Positions 1 to 7,272 of a stretch of DNA of 64,000 bases are shown piece by piece. The notes under the pieces are model-generated. The model searched no databases. It worked only from the letters and a program-made list of their open reading frames with translations, and had not been told where the DNA came from. Every line of letters begins with the position of its first letter. Positions within the stretch are counted from its first letter, which is position 1. The translations under genes and the position numbers were made by a program. The stretch is from Ilumatobacteraceae bacterium (lineage in GTDB: Bacteria > Actinomycetota > Acidimicrobiia > Acidimicrobiales > Ilumatobacteraceae). Location of the stretch: positions 1 through 64,000 of the forward strand of contig JAFMMJ010000003.1 in assembly GCA_017859785.1 (NCBI GenBank), in the 5' to 3' direction.

Positions 1-101
1 CGCACGGGGGATACAAGAAGTCGGGCTACGGCAAGGACCTCTCCTCGTACGCGCTTGACGATTACACGCGCATCAAGCACGTGATGATCGATCTCTCGTG
101 A
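1..101 (+). CDS. C-terminus of an NAD-dependent aldehyde dehydrogenase (partial)
   Basis: Only the last 32 codons and the stop are in the window; the reading frame starts at base 3. The visible tail contains the GGYKKSGYGKDLSSYAL stretch followed by DDYTRIKHVMIDLS. This is the terminal signature of the aldehyde dehydrogenase superfamily, closest in style to aminobutyraldehyde/betaine aldehyde dehydrogenases (G-Y-K-x-S-G-x-G-x-D-x-S, then YT-x-x-K). The catalytic Cys and Glu lie upstream of the window, so the substrate cannot be judged. Its TGA overlaps the GTG start of the next gene by 4 nt, so the two are co-translated. Confidence 0.8.
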   Translation, partial: HGGYKKSGYGKDLSSYALDDYTRIKHVMIDLS

Positions 102-1021
102 CCTCGTCCACCGCCAGACGGGTCGCCATAGGACCCTCGGGAGCGCCCACGTGGGTGGAGGCCGCGGTCCGAGAAGGGGGCGCCGAGTTGGTTCCTGTCG
201 ACCATGCCGATGCTCTCGTGTGGTGGGATCACACCGCCGTAGATGATCTTCTCGATCACCTCTCCCGGCGGCCGTCGCTCGAGTGGGTGCAACTCCCGTT
301 CGCTGGGATCGAGGACTTCCTCGGAGTGATCGACGAGGATCGCGTCTGGACCTGTGGGAAGGGGGCCTACTCCGCACCCGTGGCCGAGCTCGCTCTCGCG
401 CTTGCCCTTGGTGGGCTGCGGTCGACCCATCGATACGCGAGAGAGCGCAGGTGGGACGAGCCACTCGGCCGTGGACTGCACGGTGAGCGCGTCACCATCG
501 TCGGTGGAGGGGGCATCGCGAGGTCGTTGCTCGCCTTGCTCCAACCGTTCGGCTGTCGCACCACCATCGTGCGCCGCTCCGATCAGCCGGTGCCAGGGGC
601 CGACTTGGTCGTGTCTCCGGACCACCTCGTCGACGCGCTCGCCGACGCGCTTGTCGTCGTGCTCGCCGCGCCACTCACCGACGAGACACGAGGCCTCATC
701 GGGGCCGATGAACTCGCCATGATGACCTCGGACACCTGGTTGATCAACGTCGCCCGAGGGGCCCTCGTCGACACCGATGCGCTCGTCGAGGCGCTTCGAG
801 ATGGCGTCATCGGTGGGGCTGCCCTTGACGTGACCGATCCCGAACCGCTCCCCGCTGCTCATCCGTTGTGGTCGCTCGACAACTGCGTGATCACCCCGCA
901 TGTCGGCAATACGCCCGAGATGCGCGAACCGCTCCTCGGGCCGCGCATCCGCGACAACGTTCGCGCGTACTGCCGCGGTGAGGCACTCGATGGCGTCATC
1001 GATCCTCGGGTTGGCTACTGA
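98..1021 (+). CDS. D-isomer-specific 2-hydroxyacid dehydrogenase family protein
   Basis: 307 aa, cytosolic NAD(P)-dependent oxidoreductase of the phosphoglycerate/lactate dehydrogenase superfamily. A glycine-rich nucleotide-binding loop (VGGGGIARSL, about residues 135-144) is followed by the family catalytic triad: Arg220 in NVARGAL, Glu249 in DPEPLP and His268 in ITPHVGN. The N-terminal substrate domain is short and diverged, so the true substrate (glyoxylate, hydroxypyruvate or another 2-oxoacid) is not readable. The start GTG overlaps the preceding aldehyde dehydrogenase stop (GTGA), suggesting a joint catabolic unit in which an aldehyde is oxidised and a 2-oxo/2-hydroxy acid interconverted; that pathway link is inference. 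Confidence 0.88.
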   Translation: MTSSTARRVAIGPSGAPTWVEAAVREGGAELVPVDHADALVWWDHTAVDDLLDHLSRRPSLEWVQLPFAGIEDFLGVIDEDRVWTCGKGAYSAPVAELALALALGGLRSTHRYARERRWDEPLGRGLHGERVTIVGGGGIARSLLALLQPFGCRTTIVRRSDQPVPGADLVVSPDHLVDALADALVVVLAAPLTDETRGLIGADELAMMTSDTWLINVARGALVDTDALVEALRDGVIGGAALDVTDPEPLPAAHPLWSLDNCVITPHVGNTPEMREPLLGPRIRDNVRAYCRGEALDGVIDPRVGY

Positions 1022-1051
1022 CTTCCAGCGAGTACCTTCGAGCCACTGACT

Positions 1052-1630
1052 ATGACCGAGGACCACTACCGAGTGCTCGGCGTCAGCCCGTCTGCTTCCG
1101 GGGAGGAAATCCGCTCCGCGTACCGGCGTGAGGCGAGGCGCCTGCACCCCGACAGCGCCGGCTCCGCCTCATCCGCGGACATGGCGCGTCTGAACGAGGC
1201 GTATCGCGTGCTCTCCGACCCGGGCCGGCGGGTGATGTACGACCGGTCTCGCGAGCCAATGCGGACGGCCGCCGACGACCGATCGCCAGGCGCGTCTCAC
1301 CGACCGACGCCACCACCGAGCCCAATCGGACCGGCGCGCTTCCCGTGGCGTTTCGTCACGGTTGTCGCGCTGATCGGCGCTGGTGTCGTTCTCGTCGGTG
1401 CCCTCACCTCACCGCCAGGAGAGGAGGGTGTGGTGGACGGCGTTCTGCGCCCCGGATCCTGCGCTGAGATCGATGTCGAGTCCTTCGCGCGAGAGGTGCC
1501 GTGCACCCTCGAACCCGGCGAGCTTGTGGTTGATGCGCTCGTGCCGACCGATCAGGACTGTCCACTCTCCACGCGAAGTCATCTCGACCGCCTCGGGCTC
1601 GGGCGGGCCTGCCTCGTTCCTCGCCCCTAA
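1052..1630 (+). CDS. Membrane-anchored J-domain protein
   Basis: 192 aa. Residues 1-66 form a DnaJ J-domain with the diagnostic HPD tripeptide at 32-34 and the closing YRVLSDPGRRVMYDR helix. A Pro-rich linker follows, then one hydrophobic segment (about 100-118). The C-terminal region of about 70 residues carries four cysteines (137, 151, 170, 187) and would lie outside the membrane if the J-domain is cytosolic. J-domains stimulate the DnaK ATPase; this protein lacks the Gly/Phe and zinc-finger regions of true DnaJ, so it is a specialised co-chaperone, possibly recruiting DnaK to the membrane. The 30-bp gap from the upstream gene shows no strong ribosome-binding site. Confidence 0.85.
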   Translation: MTEDHYRVLGVSPSASGEEIRSAYRREARRLHPDSAGSASSADMARLNEAYRVLSDPGRRVMYDRSREPMRTAADDRSPGASHRPTPPPSPIGPARFPWRFVTVVALIGAGVVLVGALTSPPGEEGVVDGVLRPGSCAEIDVESFAREVPCTLEPGELVVDALVPTDQDCPLSTRSHLDRLGLGRACLVPRP

Positions 1631-1658
1631 GCCGGTGCCGACCGGTGCGAACCACTGG

Positions 1659-1664
1659 TATCGT
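1659..1664 (+). promoter_or_regulatory. -10 box for tRNA-Val
   Basis: TATCGT, ending 10 nt before the first base of the tRNA. It matches the TANNNT boxes found in front of protein genes in this window. A start point about 7 nt downstream would leave a very short 5' leader. No clear -35 element. Confidence 0.5.
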
Positions 1665-1674
1665 CGCTGCGCCG

Positions 1675-1747
1675 GGGCGATTAGCTCAGTTGGAAGAGCG
1701 CCACGTTCACACCGTGGAGGTCATGGGATCGAGGCCCGTATCGCCCA
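1675..1747 (+). tRNA. tRNA-Val (anticodon CAC)
   Basis: A full cloverleaf can be folded. The acceptor stem is GGGCGAT (1675-1681) paired with ATCGCCC (1740-1746), with discriminator A1747. The D-stem is GCTC/GAGC. The anticodon stem is CCACG (1701-1705) paired with CGTGG (1713-1717), closing the 7-nt loop TTCACAC with anticodon CAC at 1708-1710. The T-stem ATGGG/CCCGT closes loop ATCGAGG. CCA is not encoded. It reads GUG valine codons. The T-loop has A instead of the usual first T, which is a minor deviation. Confidence 0.93.
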
Positions 1748-1776
1748 CTCGAAGCGTCCCTCCGCGGACGGCGGAC

Positions 1777-1782
1777 TACGGT
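1777..1782 (+). promoter_or_regulatory. -10 box for the DUF3499 gene
   Basis: TACGGT, 8 nt before the ATG at 1791, with no Shine-Dalgarno sequence between. This suggests a separate, nearly leaderless start just downstream of the tRNA. Confidence 0.45.
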
Positions 1783-1790
1783 TCGCCTCC

Positions 1791-2339
1791 ATGCGGAGGC
1801 AATGCGATCGCCCAGGGTGCTCCGCCCCAGCGGCGCTCGTGTATCGAATGGTGCCCGAACGCTTGGTGTTCTGGATGGCGCCGATCGAAGATGAGGCTGA
1901 CACCGACGGCGGTGTGATCTGCCAACGCCATGCCGATCGACTCGTCCTGCCTCGCGGATGGACGCTCGACGATCGCCGCGACCCAACACTTCGGCTCTTC
2001 CGCCCCTCGCTCGACCCCGATGGCTCCAGACCTCCGCGCCGAGCCCGCCGAGCACACACCGAGCCGACGGGAGAACAGCTCGCCATCAGCGTTGATCAGG
2101 TCGCTCCACCGACAGATACCCCTCACTCGGGTGAAGCCGTCGGGCCAGCAGCATCAGCCGAATCTTGTGACGAGCCCGAACCGGCGTCTCATGAGCGGTC
2201 GCCCGAGGCCGATGCGACCCCAGCCGGCGACACCAGCCGTCCCGTCTGGGCTCCAGCGCGTGGAACATCCGAAGCGCCGGAGGTGGAGGTGCGCTCGTCA
2301 CTCCTCGCCCGTGCCTTCGGTTTGAAGCGACGCGGTTAG
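1791..2339 (+). CDS. DUF3499 family protein
   Basis: 182 aa. The N-terminal 60 residues match the actinobacterial DUF3499 family. They open with a short Cys pair (C5, C10, in an R-x-C-x4-C pattern) and a second site C44-x2-H47 in VICQRHADRL, followed by the conserved PRGW. The spacing resembles a small zinc ribbon; metal binding is inference. The C-terminal 110 residues are Pro/Glu/Ser/Ala-rich and look disordered. The frame stays open upstream through the tRNA, but the ATG at 1791 is chosen because it begins the conserved domain and follows a -10 box. Family function is unknown. Confidence 0.82.
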   Translation: MRRQCDRPGCSAPAALVYRMVPERLVFWMAPIEDEADTDGGVICQRHADRLVLPRGWTLDDRRDPTLRLFRPSLDPDGSRPPRRARRAHTEPTGEQLAISVDQVAPPTDTPHSGEAVGPAASAESCDEPEPASHERSPEADATPAGDTSRPVWAPARGTSEAPEVEVRSSLLARAFGLKRRG

Positions 2340-2359
2340 ATCGGATCGGTGGACCAGAG

Positions 2360-2824
2360 ATGATGGATCTTGAGGAGACGATCGATCTCGTCGCGGGGCG
2401 CGAGCAGGTGGTTGACGTGCTCGCTGATCTCGCCTCCTACGCCGAATGGCTCGACATCGTCTCACTCGCCGAGCGAGCCGGCATCGATGCTGACGATCGA
2501 CCGGTGTGGAACGTGGAGTTGAGGGCCCGGATCGGTCCATTCGCTCGTACGAAACGCCTTCGCATGGTGCGGACGGTCATGGAGGTGGGACCGGATCGCA
2601 CCGACCTCGTGTTCACTCGCCGTGAGGATGGCGCTCGGGACTACTCCGAGTGGACGTTGTCGGTCTCGGTGGACGACGTCGGAGTCGATAATTGCCGGGT
2701 GTCGCTTCGATTGCACTACGGCGGGAGCCTCTGGACCCCTGGGCCGCTCGAGCGGGTGCTCGCCGAACAGGTTCTGGTGGGCCGTGAACGGCTCAGCCGA
2801 GTGGTCGCGACGAATACGCGCTGA
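2360..2824 (+). CDS. SRPBCC/START-like (polyketide cyclase type) protein
   Basis: 154 aa with no signal or membrane segment. The sequence follows the helix-grip fold: an N-terminal strand with the regulatory-looking turn ASYAEWLDIV, a central hydrophobic beta pattern (LRARIGPFARTKRLRM), the W in YSEWTLSV, and a long C-terminal helix (PLERVLAEQVLVGRERLSRVV). Such proteins bind hydrophobic ligands or act as cyclases; the ligand is unknown. Adjacent ATGs at 2360 and 2363 are both possible starts. Its last 32 nt overlap, tail to tail, the ABC ATPase gene on the other strand. Confidence 0.75.
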   Translation: MMDLEETIDLVAGREQVVDVLADLASYAEWLDIVSLAERAGIDADDRPVWNVELRARIGPFARTKRLRMVRTVMEVGPDRTDLVFTRREDGARDYSEWTLSVSVDDVGVDNCRVSLRLHYGGSLWTPGPLERVLAEQVLVGRERLSRVVATNTR

Positions 2825-3590
2825 GTCGCCCATCGGGTCGGCGATCGAGTCGGATTCCGAGGCCGAACGCCTCCGAGAGCACCTCGCCGGTGAGGTGCTG
2901 TTCGATAGGTCCACTCGACAGCGTCGAACCGCGGGCCATCACCAGCACGTGGGTGGCACCGGCGGGAATCTCGTCGACGTGATGGGTGACCATGATCGTG
3001 GGAACGGTCGAGGCCGTCATGATCTCCAACGAGCCGATCAGCTCCTCGCGACCGCCGAGATCAAGGCCGGAAGCGGGCTCATCGAGAAGGACGACCGCGG
3101 GATCGCCCATGAGTCCTCGCGCGAGCAGCACCCGCTGGCGCTCACCGCTCGACAGCGTTCCGAAGCTTCGATGGGCGAGCGTGCCTACCCCCAGACGTTT
3201 GAGTAGTTGGATGGCGCGGCTTCGGTCGTTATCGGTGTACGTATGCCACCAAGGTTCCAGCGCGCCATGAAGCGCAGTGACGACGACCTCGGCGGCGGTG
3301 AGCTCAGGTCGAAGCGAGTCAGCGAGGCCGGAGGCCACCCAGCCGATGGCTCCCCTCGCGCGGCGGATGTCGACGCGACCGAGCACCGAGTCGAGCACCC
3401 GTACGCTTCCAGAGGTTGGGTGCTCACGGAAGGCCGCGATGCGAAGGAGCGTGGATTTGCCGCAGCCGTTCGGTCCAAGCACCACCCAGTGCTGGTCGGG
3501 CTCCACTATGAGATCGACATCGGTGATGATGGCTCGGTTGTCGCGCACCACGTTGATGTCGCGCAACTCGACGACCGGTCCGGCGCCCAC
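2793..3590 (-). CDS. ABC transporter ATP-binding protein
   Basis: 265 aa, a single nucleotide-binding domain. Walker A is GPNGCGKST (39-47), the signature loop LSSGERQRV starts at 146, Walker B is VVLLDE (166-171), and the H-loop follows at VTHH (about 201-204). No permease or binding protein is encoded next to it, so it is an orphan ATPase; the sequence style resembles the single-domain ModF/iron-uptake type ATPases. The GTG start at 3590 is preceded by a TAGGGT box at exactly 6 nt. It is divergent from the APH kinase, and its 3' end overlaps the SRPBCC gene. Confidence 0.87.
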   Translation of the reverse strand: MGAGPVVELRDINVVRDNRAIITDVDLIVEPDQHWVVLGPNGCGKSTLLRIAAFREHPTSGSVRVLDSVLGRVDIRRARGAIGWVASGLADSLRPELTAAEVVVTALHGALEPWWHTYTDNDRSRAIQLLKRLGVGTLAHRSFGTLSSGERQRVLLARGLMGDPAVVLLDEPASGLDLGGREELIGSLEIMTASTVPTIMVTHHVDEIPAGATHVLVMARGSTLSSGPIEQHLTGEVLSEAFGLGIRLDRRPDGRLSAYSSRPLG

Positions 3591-3596
3591 GCCGCG

Positions 3597-3602
3597 ACCC
3601 TA
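3597..3602 (-). promoter_or_regulatory. Leaderless -10 box for the ABC ATPase gene
   Basis: On the minus strand this reads CGG-TAGGGT-N6-GTG, the same arrangement as in front of hisC, trpS, apt and hisS. There is no ribosome-binding site in the 6-nt gap. Confidence 0.6.
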
Positions 3603-3641
3603 CCGAGGCGCGTGGACCCCGAGCGTGGGAAGGTGGTGACG

Positions 3642-4997
3642 GTGAGCGACGCGGAGAGGATCGAGAAGGAGTTCGAGGCGGTCACCGGGTTCGTTTCGAC
3701 CGGGTCCACGCCCCTCGCCGGTGGGGCGTCACGGGTGACCTGGGAGGTGCGCGCCGGAGGTGATCGATTCGTCGTTCAGGCCGCCCGTGGTGACACCGCC
3801 CGCGACATGCTCGGCGAGTTCGAACTTCTCCAGGTGTTGGCGAGGGAGGGCCTCCCGGTCCCAGAGCCGATAGCCGCCGGGAGCCCCGACGGTCGGGCGA
3901 TCCTCGTTTCCGCACGCGTCGCTGGTGAGACCCTCGGGGGTCGAGTCCTGCGAGCTCTTGACGAATCAGGACGGGCTGCACTCGCCCGTGATTTCGCGAA
4001 GGCGGCGGCCGACATCCATCGCGTCGGCACCCCCTCAGTGGCGGGCCTCGCTGTGGCGGCTGAGCCGGTCGACCAGGTCGACGCCTATCGCGACGTTCGC
4101 CTCGCACTCGCGCCTGACCGTCCGGTTCTCGCGCTCGCCGAGTGGTGGCTCCGGAATCACCCTCCTGAGGCGGCTCCAACGGTGCTCTGCCACGGTGACC
4201 TCCGGCTTGGCAACCTGATTGTCGAGGACGGCACCCTTCGAGCAGTTATCGACTGGGAGTTAGCTCATCTCGGTCATCCCGCGGAGGATCTCGGATGGTC
4301 ATGCGTCCGCGCGTGGAGGTTCGGTGGACAAGGGGCGGCGCTTGGCTGTGTCGACCGCGAGACATTGCTCGCTGACTACGAGCGTTTCGGAGGATCACCG
4401 GTGAGCGCCGACACCCTTCGCCACCACGAGGTGCTCGGCACCTGGAAGTGGGGGCTGATGTGTCTACTCCAAGCCGAGGCGCACCTGTCCGGGGTGGTGA
4501 ACGACCTCGAGATGCTCGCCATCGGGCGCAGGGTCGTCGAGAACGAGTACGACCTGCTTCGCCTCCTCGGGTGGCGCCCCGATCCAGACGTGGTCAGTGA
4601 ACGGGGTGCGGAGATCCGAGAGATGGACCGCCCGGTTGCGTCGTTGGGCGATGGTCTGAGCGGATCGGGTACCGGCATCGTTCCCACGATCGGCGCGCTC
4701 AAAGACGCACTCGTTGGTGAGAGCGAGGGCGAGTCAAGCGATTACCGGCGCCGACTCCAGCGCTCGGTGAGTGAGATGATCGCTCGAGAAGCGAGCGTGG
4801 CGCCGCGGGTCTCGACCCGTCGGGTTGAGCGCCTCGTCGAACTCGGGGTGCCCGACCATGGTCGCCTCGCCGAGGAGATCAGTAGCGGTGAACGCATCGC
4901 GGACGCGCGCCTTCTCGACCTGCTCGGAGATGAGGTCCTCGATCAGATCCTCGTCGTCAACCCCGGCTATGTCGGGAGGGTTGACGACATTGCTTAG
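3642..4997 (+). CDS. APH/choline-kinase-type phosphotransferase with a C-terminal DUF6285-like domain
   Basis: 451 aa. Residues 1-310 are a small-molecule kinase domain of the APH family, with the catalytic Brenner loop LCHGDLRLGN (HGD 184-186, Asn191) and the metal-binding IDWE (Asp204). Residues about 347-445 form a helical tail resembling DUF6285, which often accompanies APH/acyl-CoA dehydrogenase genes. The usual ATP-binding lysine region is diverged (FVVQAAR). The frame is open far upstream, across the divergent ABC gene, but the GTG at 3642 has a GGGAAGG ribosome-binding site 8 nt away and starts the domain. The substrate is unknown; relatives act near fatty acyl-CoA metabolism. Confidence 0.8.
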   Translation: MSDAERIEKEFEAVTGFVSTGSTPLAGGASRVTWEVRAGGDRFVVQAARGDTARDMLGEFELLQVLAREGLPVPEPIAAGSPDGRAILVSARVAGETLGGRVLRALDESGRAALARDFAKAAADIHRVGTPSVAGLAVAAEPVDQVDAYRDVRLALAPDRPVLALAEWWLRNHPPEAAPTVLCHGDLRLGNLIVEDGTLRAVIDWELAHLGHPAEDLGWSCVRAWRFGGQGAALGCVDRETLLADYERFGGSPVSADTLRHHEVLGTWKWGLMCLLQAEAHLSGVVNDLEMLAIGRRVVENEYDLLRLLGWRPDPDVVSERGAEIREMDRPVASLGDGLSGSGTGIVPTIGALKDALVGESEGESSDYRRRLQRSVSEMIAREASVAPRVSTRRVERLVELGVPDHGRLAEEISSGERIADARLLDLLGDEVLDQILVVNPGYVGRVDDIA

Positions 4998-6046
4998 GCG
5001 CGCGTGTCGGTGCGTCGGCTGATCGAGACCCCTTGGGCAGCGAGTTGACCGCAGGCGGCATCGATCTCAGTTCCACGATTCCGACGAATCGTGGCGTTGA
5101 CGCCGAGTTCCTCGAGACGCCGCTGGAATCCGCGAACCACTTGGAGGGTCGACCCAACCGTGGCGTACCCAGGCGTTGGGTTGAGCGGAATCAGATTCAC
5201 GTGCGCGCTCGGTTCGAGGCGATGGCAGAGGCCCGCGAGACGCTCAGCGTCCTCGGCACGGTCGTTCACCCCAGAGATCATCGCCCACTCGAACGAGACC
5301 CGTCGGCGGTGTTTGTGCAGGTAGTCCTGACAAGCGGTGATCACCGCGTCGAGCGGGTATCTCCGATTGATCGGCACGATCGGGTCCCGCGATTCGTCGT
5401 CCGCGGAATGAAGGGACACCGCGAGGTTGACGGGCAACTCGAACTCGGCGAGCGCGCGGATACCGGGCACGATTCCCACCGTGGAGACCGTGATCGACCG
5501 AGCGGAGATGCCGAGGTCGTCGTGGATGCGCCGGCAGGCCTCGAAGACCGGATCGGTATTCGCGAGTGGCTCGCCCATGCCCATGAAAACGATGTTCGAG
5601 ACCCGGCGATCGACCGCGGAGGCGTCGCGTCGAGCAAGGGCGACCTGCTCGACGATCTCTCCCACCCCGAGATGCCGAGCGAAACCGGCCTGTCCGGTCG
5701 CGCAGAAACCGCACGCCATAGCGCATCCCGCCTGGGAGGACACGCACACCGTCGCCCGGTCCGGATAGAGCATGAGCACGGTCTCGACACGGTTTCCATC
5801 AGCGAGTTCCCAGAGGTACTTGATGGTCTGACCATCATCGGACACCGAGCGGAGCACCTCGGTCAACGATCGGGGGAGCGATTCGGACAGTTGCTCCCTC
5901 AACGCACGTGGAAGGGTGGTCCAGTCGTCGGGTTCGGAACAGTCGCGGTAGAGCCCCTCCCAGACCTGATCGACCCGGTACCGGGGAGCATCGGCGAGCA
6001 ACTCGGCCACCTGCGGCCGCGACAAGTCGTAGCGACTGCGGTTCAC
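4994..6046 (-). CDS. rlmN: Dual-specificity 23S rRNA/tRNA adenine-C2 methyltransferase RlmN
   Basis: 350 aa radical-SAM enzyme that methylates C2 of A2503 in 23S rRNA (and A37 in tRNAs). The CxxxCxxC cluster motif is Cys108, Cys112 and Cys115, followed by GQAGF. MGMGEPLAN binds SAM. The acceptor cysteine of the ping-pong mechanism fits Cys332 in TEIDAACGQL. The GTG start overlaps the mshD stop by 4 nt (GTGA), so it is translated from the mshD message. Its stop overlaps the APH-kinase stop by 4 nt on the opposite strand, leaving no room for a terminator. Confidence 0.93.
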   Translation of the reverse strand: MNRSRYDLSRPQVAELLADAPRYRVDQVWEGLYRDCSEPDDWTTLPRALREQLSESLPRSLTEVLRSVSDDGQTIKYLWELADGNRVETVLMLYPDRATVCVSSQAGCAMACGFCATGQAGFARHLGVGEIVEQVALARRDASAVDRRVSNIVFMGMGEPLANTDPVFEACRRIHDDLGISARSITVSTVGIVPGIRALAEFELPVNLAVSLHSADDESRDPIVPINRRYPLDAVITACQDYLHKHRRRVSFEWAMISGVNDRAEDAERLAGLCHRLEPSAHVNLIPLNPTPGYATVGSTLQVVRGFQRRLEELGVNATIRRNRGTEIDAACGQLAAQGVSISRRTDTRA

Positions 6047-6963
6047 AGCGCGAGCCCCATCGCCCGGTCACGGTGGTGCTCGACGAAGCCGAGTCCTGCG
6101 TACATCGCACGGGCCGCCGTATTCGTCTCATCGACGAAGAGCATCACGTCAGGGAAGCCGGAATCGAAAAGATGCACGAGGCCCGCCGCTGTCACCGCTG
6201 CGCCGAGCCCGCGACCCGCCCGCGAGGGATCGACAGCGATCACGTAGATCTCGCCGAGCGCGCCGTCATGCCCGGTTGGGCGGTGAACCTTCGTCCAGCA
6301 AAATGCCGCCAGCTGATCTTCGTCGTGGTGGAGGAGGAAGCCTTGGGGATCGAACCAGTCCGAGTTGAGCCTCCTGTGAAGCGTCTCGAGGTCCCACGAG
6401 CCCTGCTCTCCGTGACTCGCGAAGGCCGTGTTGTTCACGCGGAGCCATTCCGCCTCATCGACTCCGATTCTGAAGGCGCGGGTCGACACTCGCATCGCGG
6501 CCAAGCGATCACGATCGCGACTGTCGAGTCGTGCGCGGAGCTGGAGCAGGTTTCGGCGCTCGACGAAACCGAGAGTCTCAGCGAGGGTCTCGTACCAGTG
6601 ATCGTGGCTCCTCAGCCACCAGGTCAATTCAGACGCACCGCCGTCGTGGACACGCTCCACCACTGCTCGCAGCAAGCCCTCGGCGAGGTCCCGATCTGGA
6701 GGAGCCTCGTGGGTGCCCGGGATGACCAGTTCCACGACGCTGGTGTCGTTTGCCATCGAGGCCTGAGCGAACCCGCGCACACCGTCGTGATCGTCGAGGC
6801 CGAGAACGAGGATGGGCGGCGGATCGGTCGTGGCGTCCTCGAGCTCTAATCGAAGGTGGTCGCTCAGAATTCCGTGGCCGTGCATCTCAGCAACCCCATC
6901 GCAGAACGCGATCACCCGCCTCCGCGCCACCTCGTGGCGGTGGTCGACCTCGGTGATCCGCAC
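6043..6963 (-). CDS. mshD: Mycothiol synthase (MshD)
   Basis: 306 aa with two tandem GNAT domains, the layout of MshD, which acetylates Cys-GlcN-inositol with acetyl-CoA in the last step of mycothiol synthesis. The C-terminal domain has the acetyl-CoA loop VDPSRAGRGLG and MshD-type signatures: NNTAFASHGEQG, then WTKVH, GEIYVIAVDP, and FVDETNTAARAMYAGLGF. The frame is open about 39 codons further upstream, but the GTG at 6963 is chosen because the conserved domain begins there (VRITEVD). mshC lies about 7 kb downstream, consistent with a mycothiol-producing actinomycete. Confidence 0.87.
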   Translation of the reverse strand: MRITEVDHRHEVARRRVIAFCDGVAEMHGHGILSDHLRLELEDATTDPPPILVLGLDDHDGVRGFAQASMANDTSVVELVIPGTHEAPPDRDLAEGLLRAVVERVHDGGASELTWWLRSHDHWYETLAETLGFVERRNLLQLRARLDSRDRDRLAAMRVSTRAFRIGVDEAEWLRVNNTAFASHGEQGSWDLETLHRRLNSDWFDPQGFLLHHDEDQLAAFCWTKVHRPTGHDGALGEIYVIAVDPSRAGRGLGAAVTAAGLVHLFDSGFPDVMLFVDETNTAARAMYAGLGFVEHHRDRAMGLAL

Positions 6964-6994
6964 GGGTGCACCGTATCTGTGGTTGGGTCGTCGA

Positions 6995-7216
6995 TCAGCG
7001 AGCTGTGCGGGCGGCCCGCTCAAGCGCACGCTCGGCCGCTCGAAGAAGACGCTCGGACTCGTAGACCGCCGACACCACATCCTCCCGCTCCGTGCCGAGG
7101 AAGGGCTCGGCGAGGCGGCCCACCCGATCTTTAGCGCGGCCCACCGTCTCGATGAGGGTCTGGAGCTCGGCCGCTGCCGAGCTGAGCTGAGCCTCAGTGG
7201 TCCGCCGTTCGCCCAT
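6995..7216 (-). CDS. Small helical protein of unknown function, upstream of mshD
   Basis: 73 aa, charged and Ala/Glu/Arg-rich, with heptad-like spacing suggesting one or two amphipathic helices or a short coiled coil (AELQTLIETVGRAKDRVGRL; SERLLRAAERALERAART). I do not recognise the family. It is supported as a gene by a TAGGTT box exactly 6 nt before its ATG, identical in geometry to the hisC promoter on the other strand, and by its place 31 nt ahead of mshD, making it the first cistron of a small protein-mshD-rlmN unit. Confidence 0.7.
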   Translation of the reverse strand: MGERRTTEAQLSSAAAELQTLIETVGRAKDRVGRLAEPFLGTEREDVVSAVYESERLLRAAERALERAARTAR

Positions 7217-7222
7217 CAGAGC

Positions 7223-7228
7223 AACCTA
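7223..7228 (-). promoter_or_regulatory. Leaderless -10 box for the small protein-mshD-rlmN unit
   Basis: The minus strand reads TAGGTT-N6-ATG. It sits back to back with the hisC box within a 56-bp divergent intergenic region. Confidence 0.6.
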
Positions 7229-7260
7229 TCCGCCGGGTTCGGCGCCGTCATCGGCGTCGG

Positions 7261-7266
7261 TAGCCT
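7261..7266 (+). promoter_or_regulatory. Leaderless -10 box for the his operon
   Basis: CGG-TAGCCT-N6-GTG in front of hisC. There is no Shine-Dalgarno sequence and no attenuator-like run of His codons, so initiation is probably directly on the 5' end. Confidence 0.65.
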
Positions 7267-7272
7267 CGCGCC

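Noticed and set aside
62-1147. A 361-codon open frame on the minus strand across the 2-hydroxyacid dehydrogenase gene
   Set aside because: It is antisense to a clear enzyme with catalytic residues in place; its composition (Arg/Asp/Gly-rich, no domain) is the usual high-GC shadow of a real gene.
3207-3641. A 145-codon N-terminal extension of the APH kinase frame
   Set aside because: It runs antisense through the ABC ATPase gene and lacks domain similarity; GGGAAGG before the GTG at 3642 gives a better start.
5033-6849. Long plus-strand frames antisense to rlmN and mshD
   Set aside because: The minus-strand proteins have diagnostic motifs (CxxxCxxC, GNAT loops) and a GTGA junction; the plus frames have no recognisable domain.
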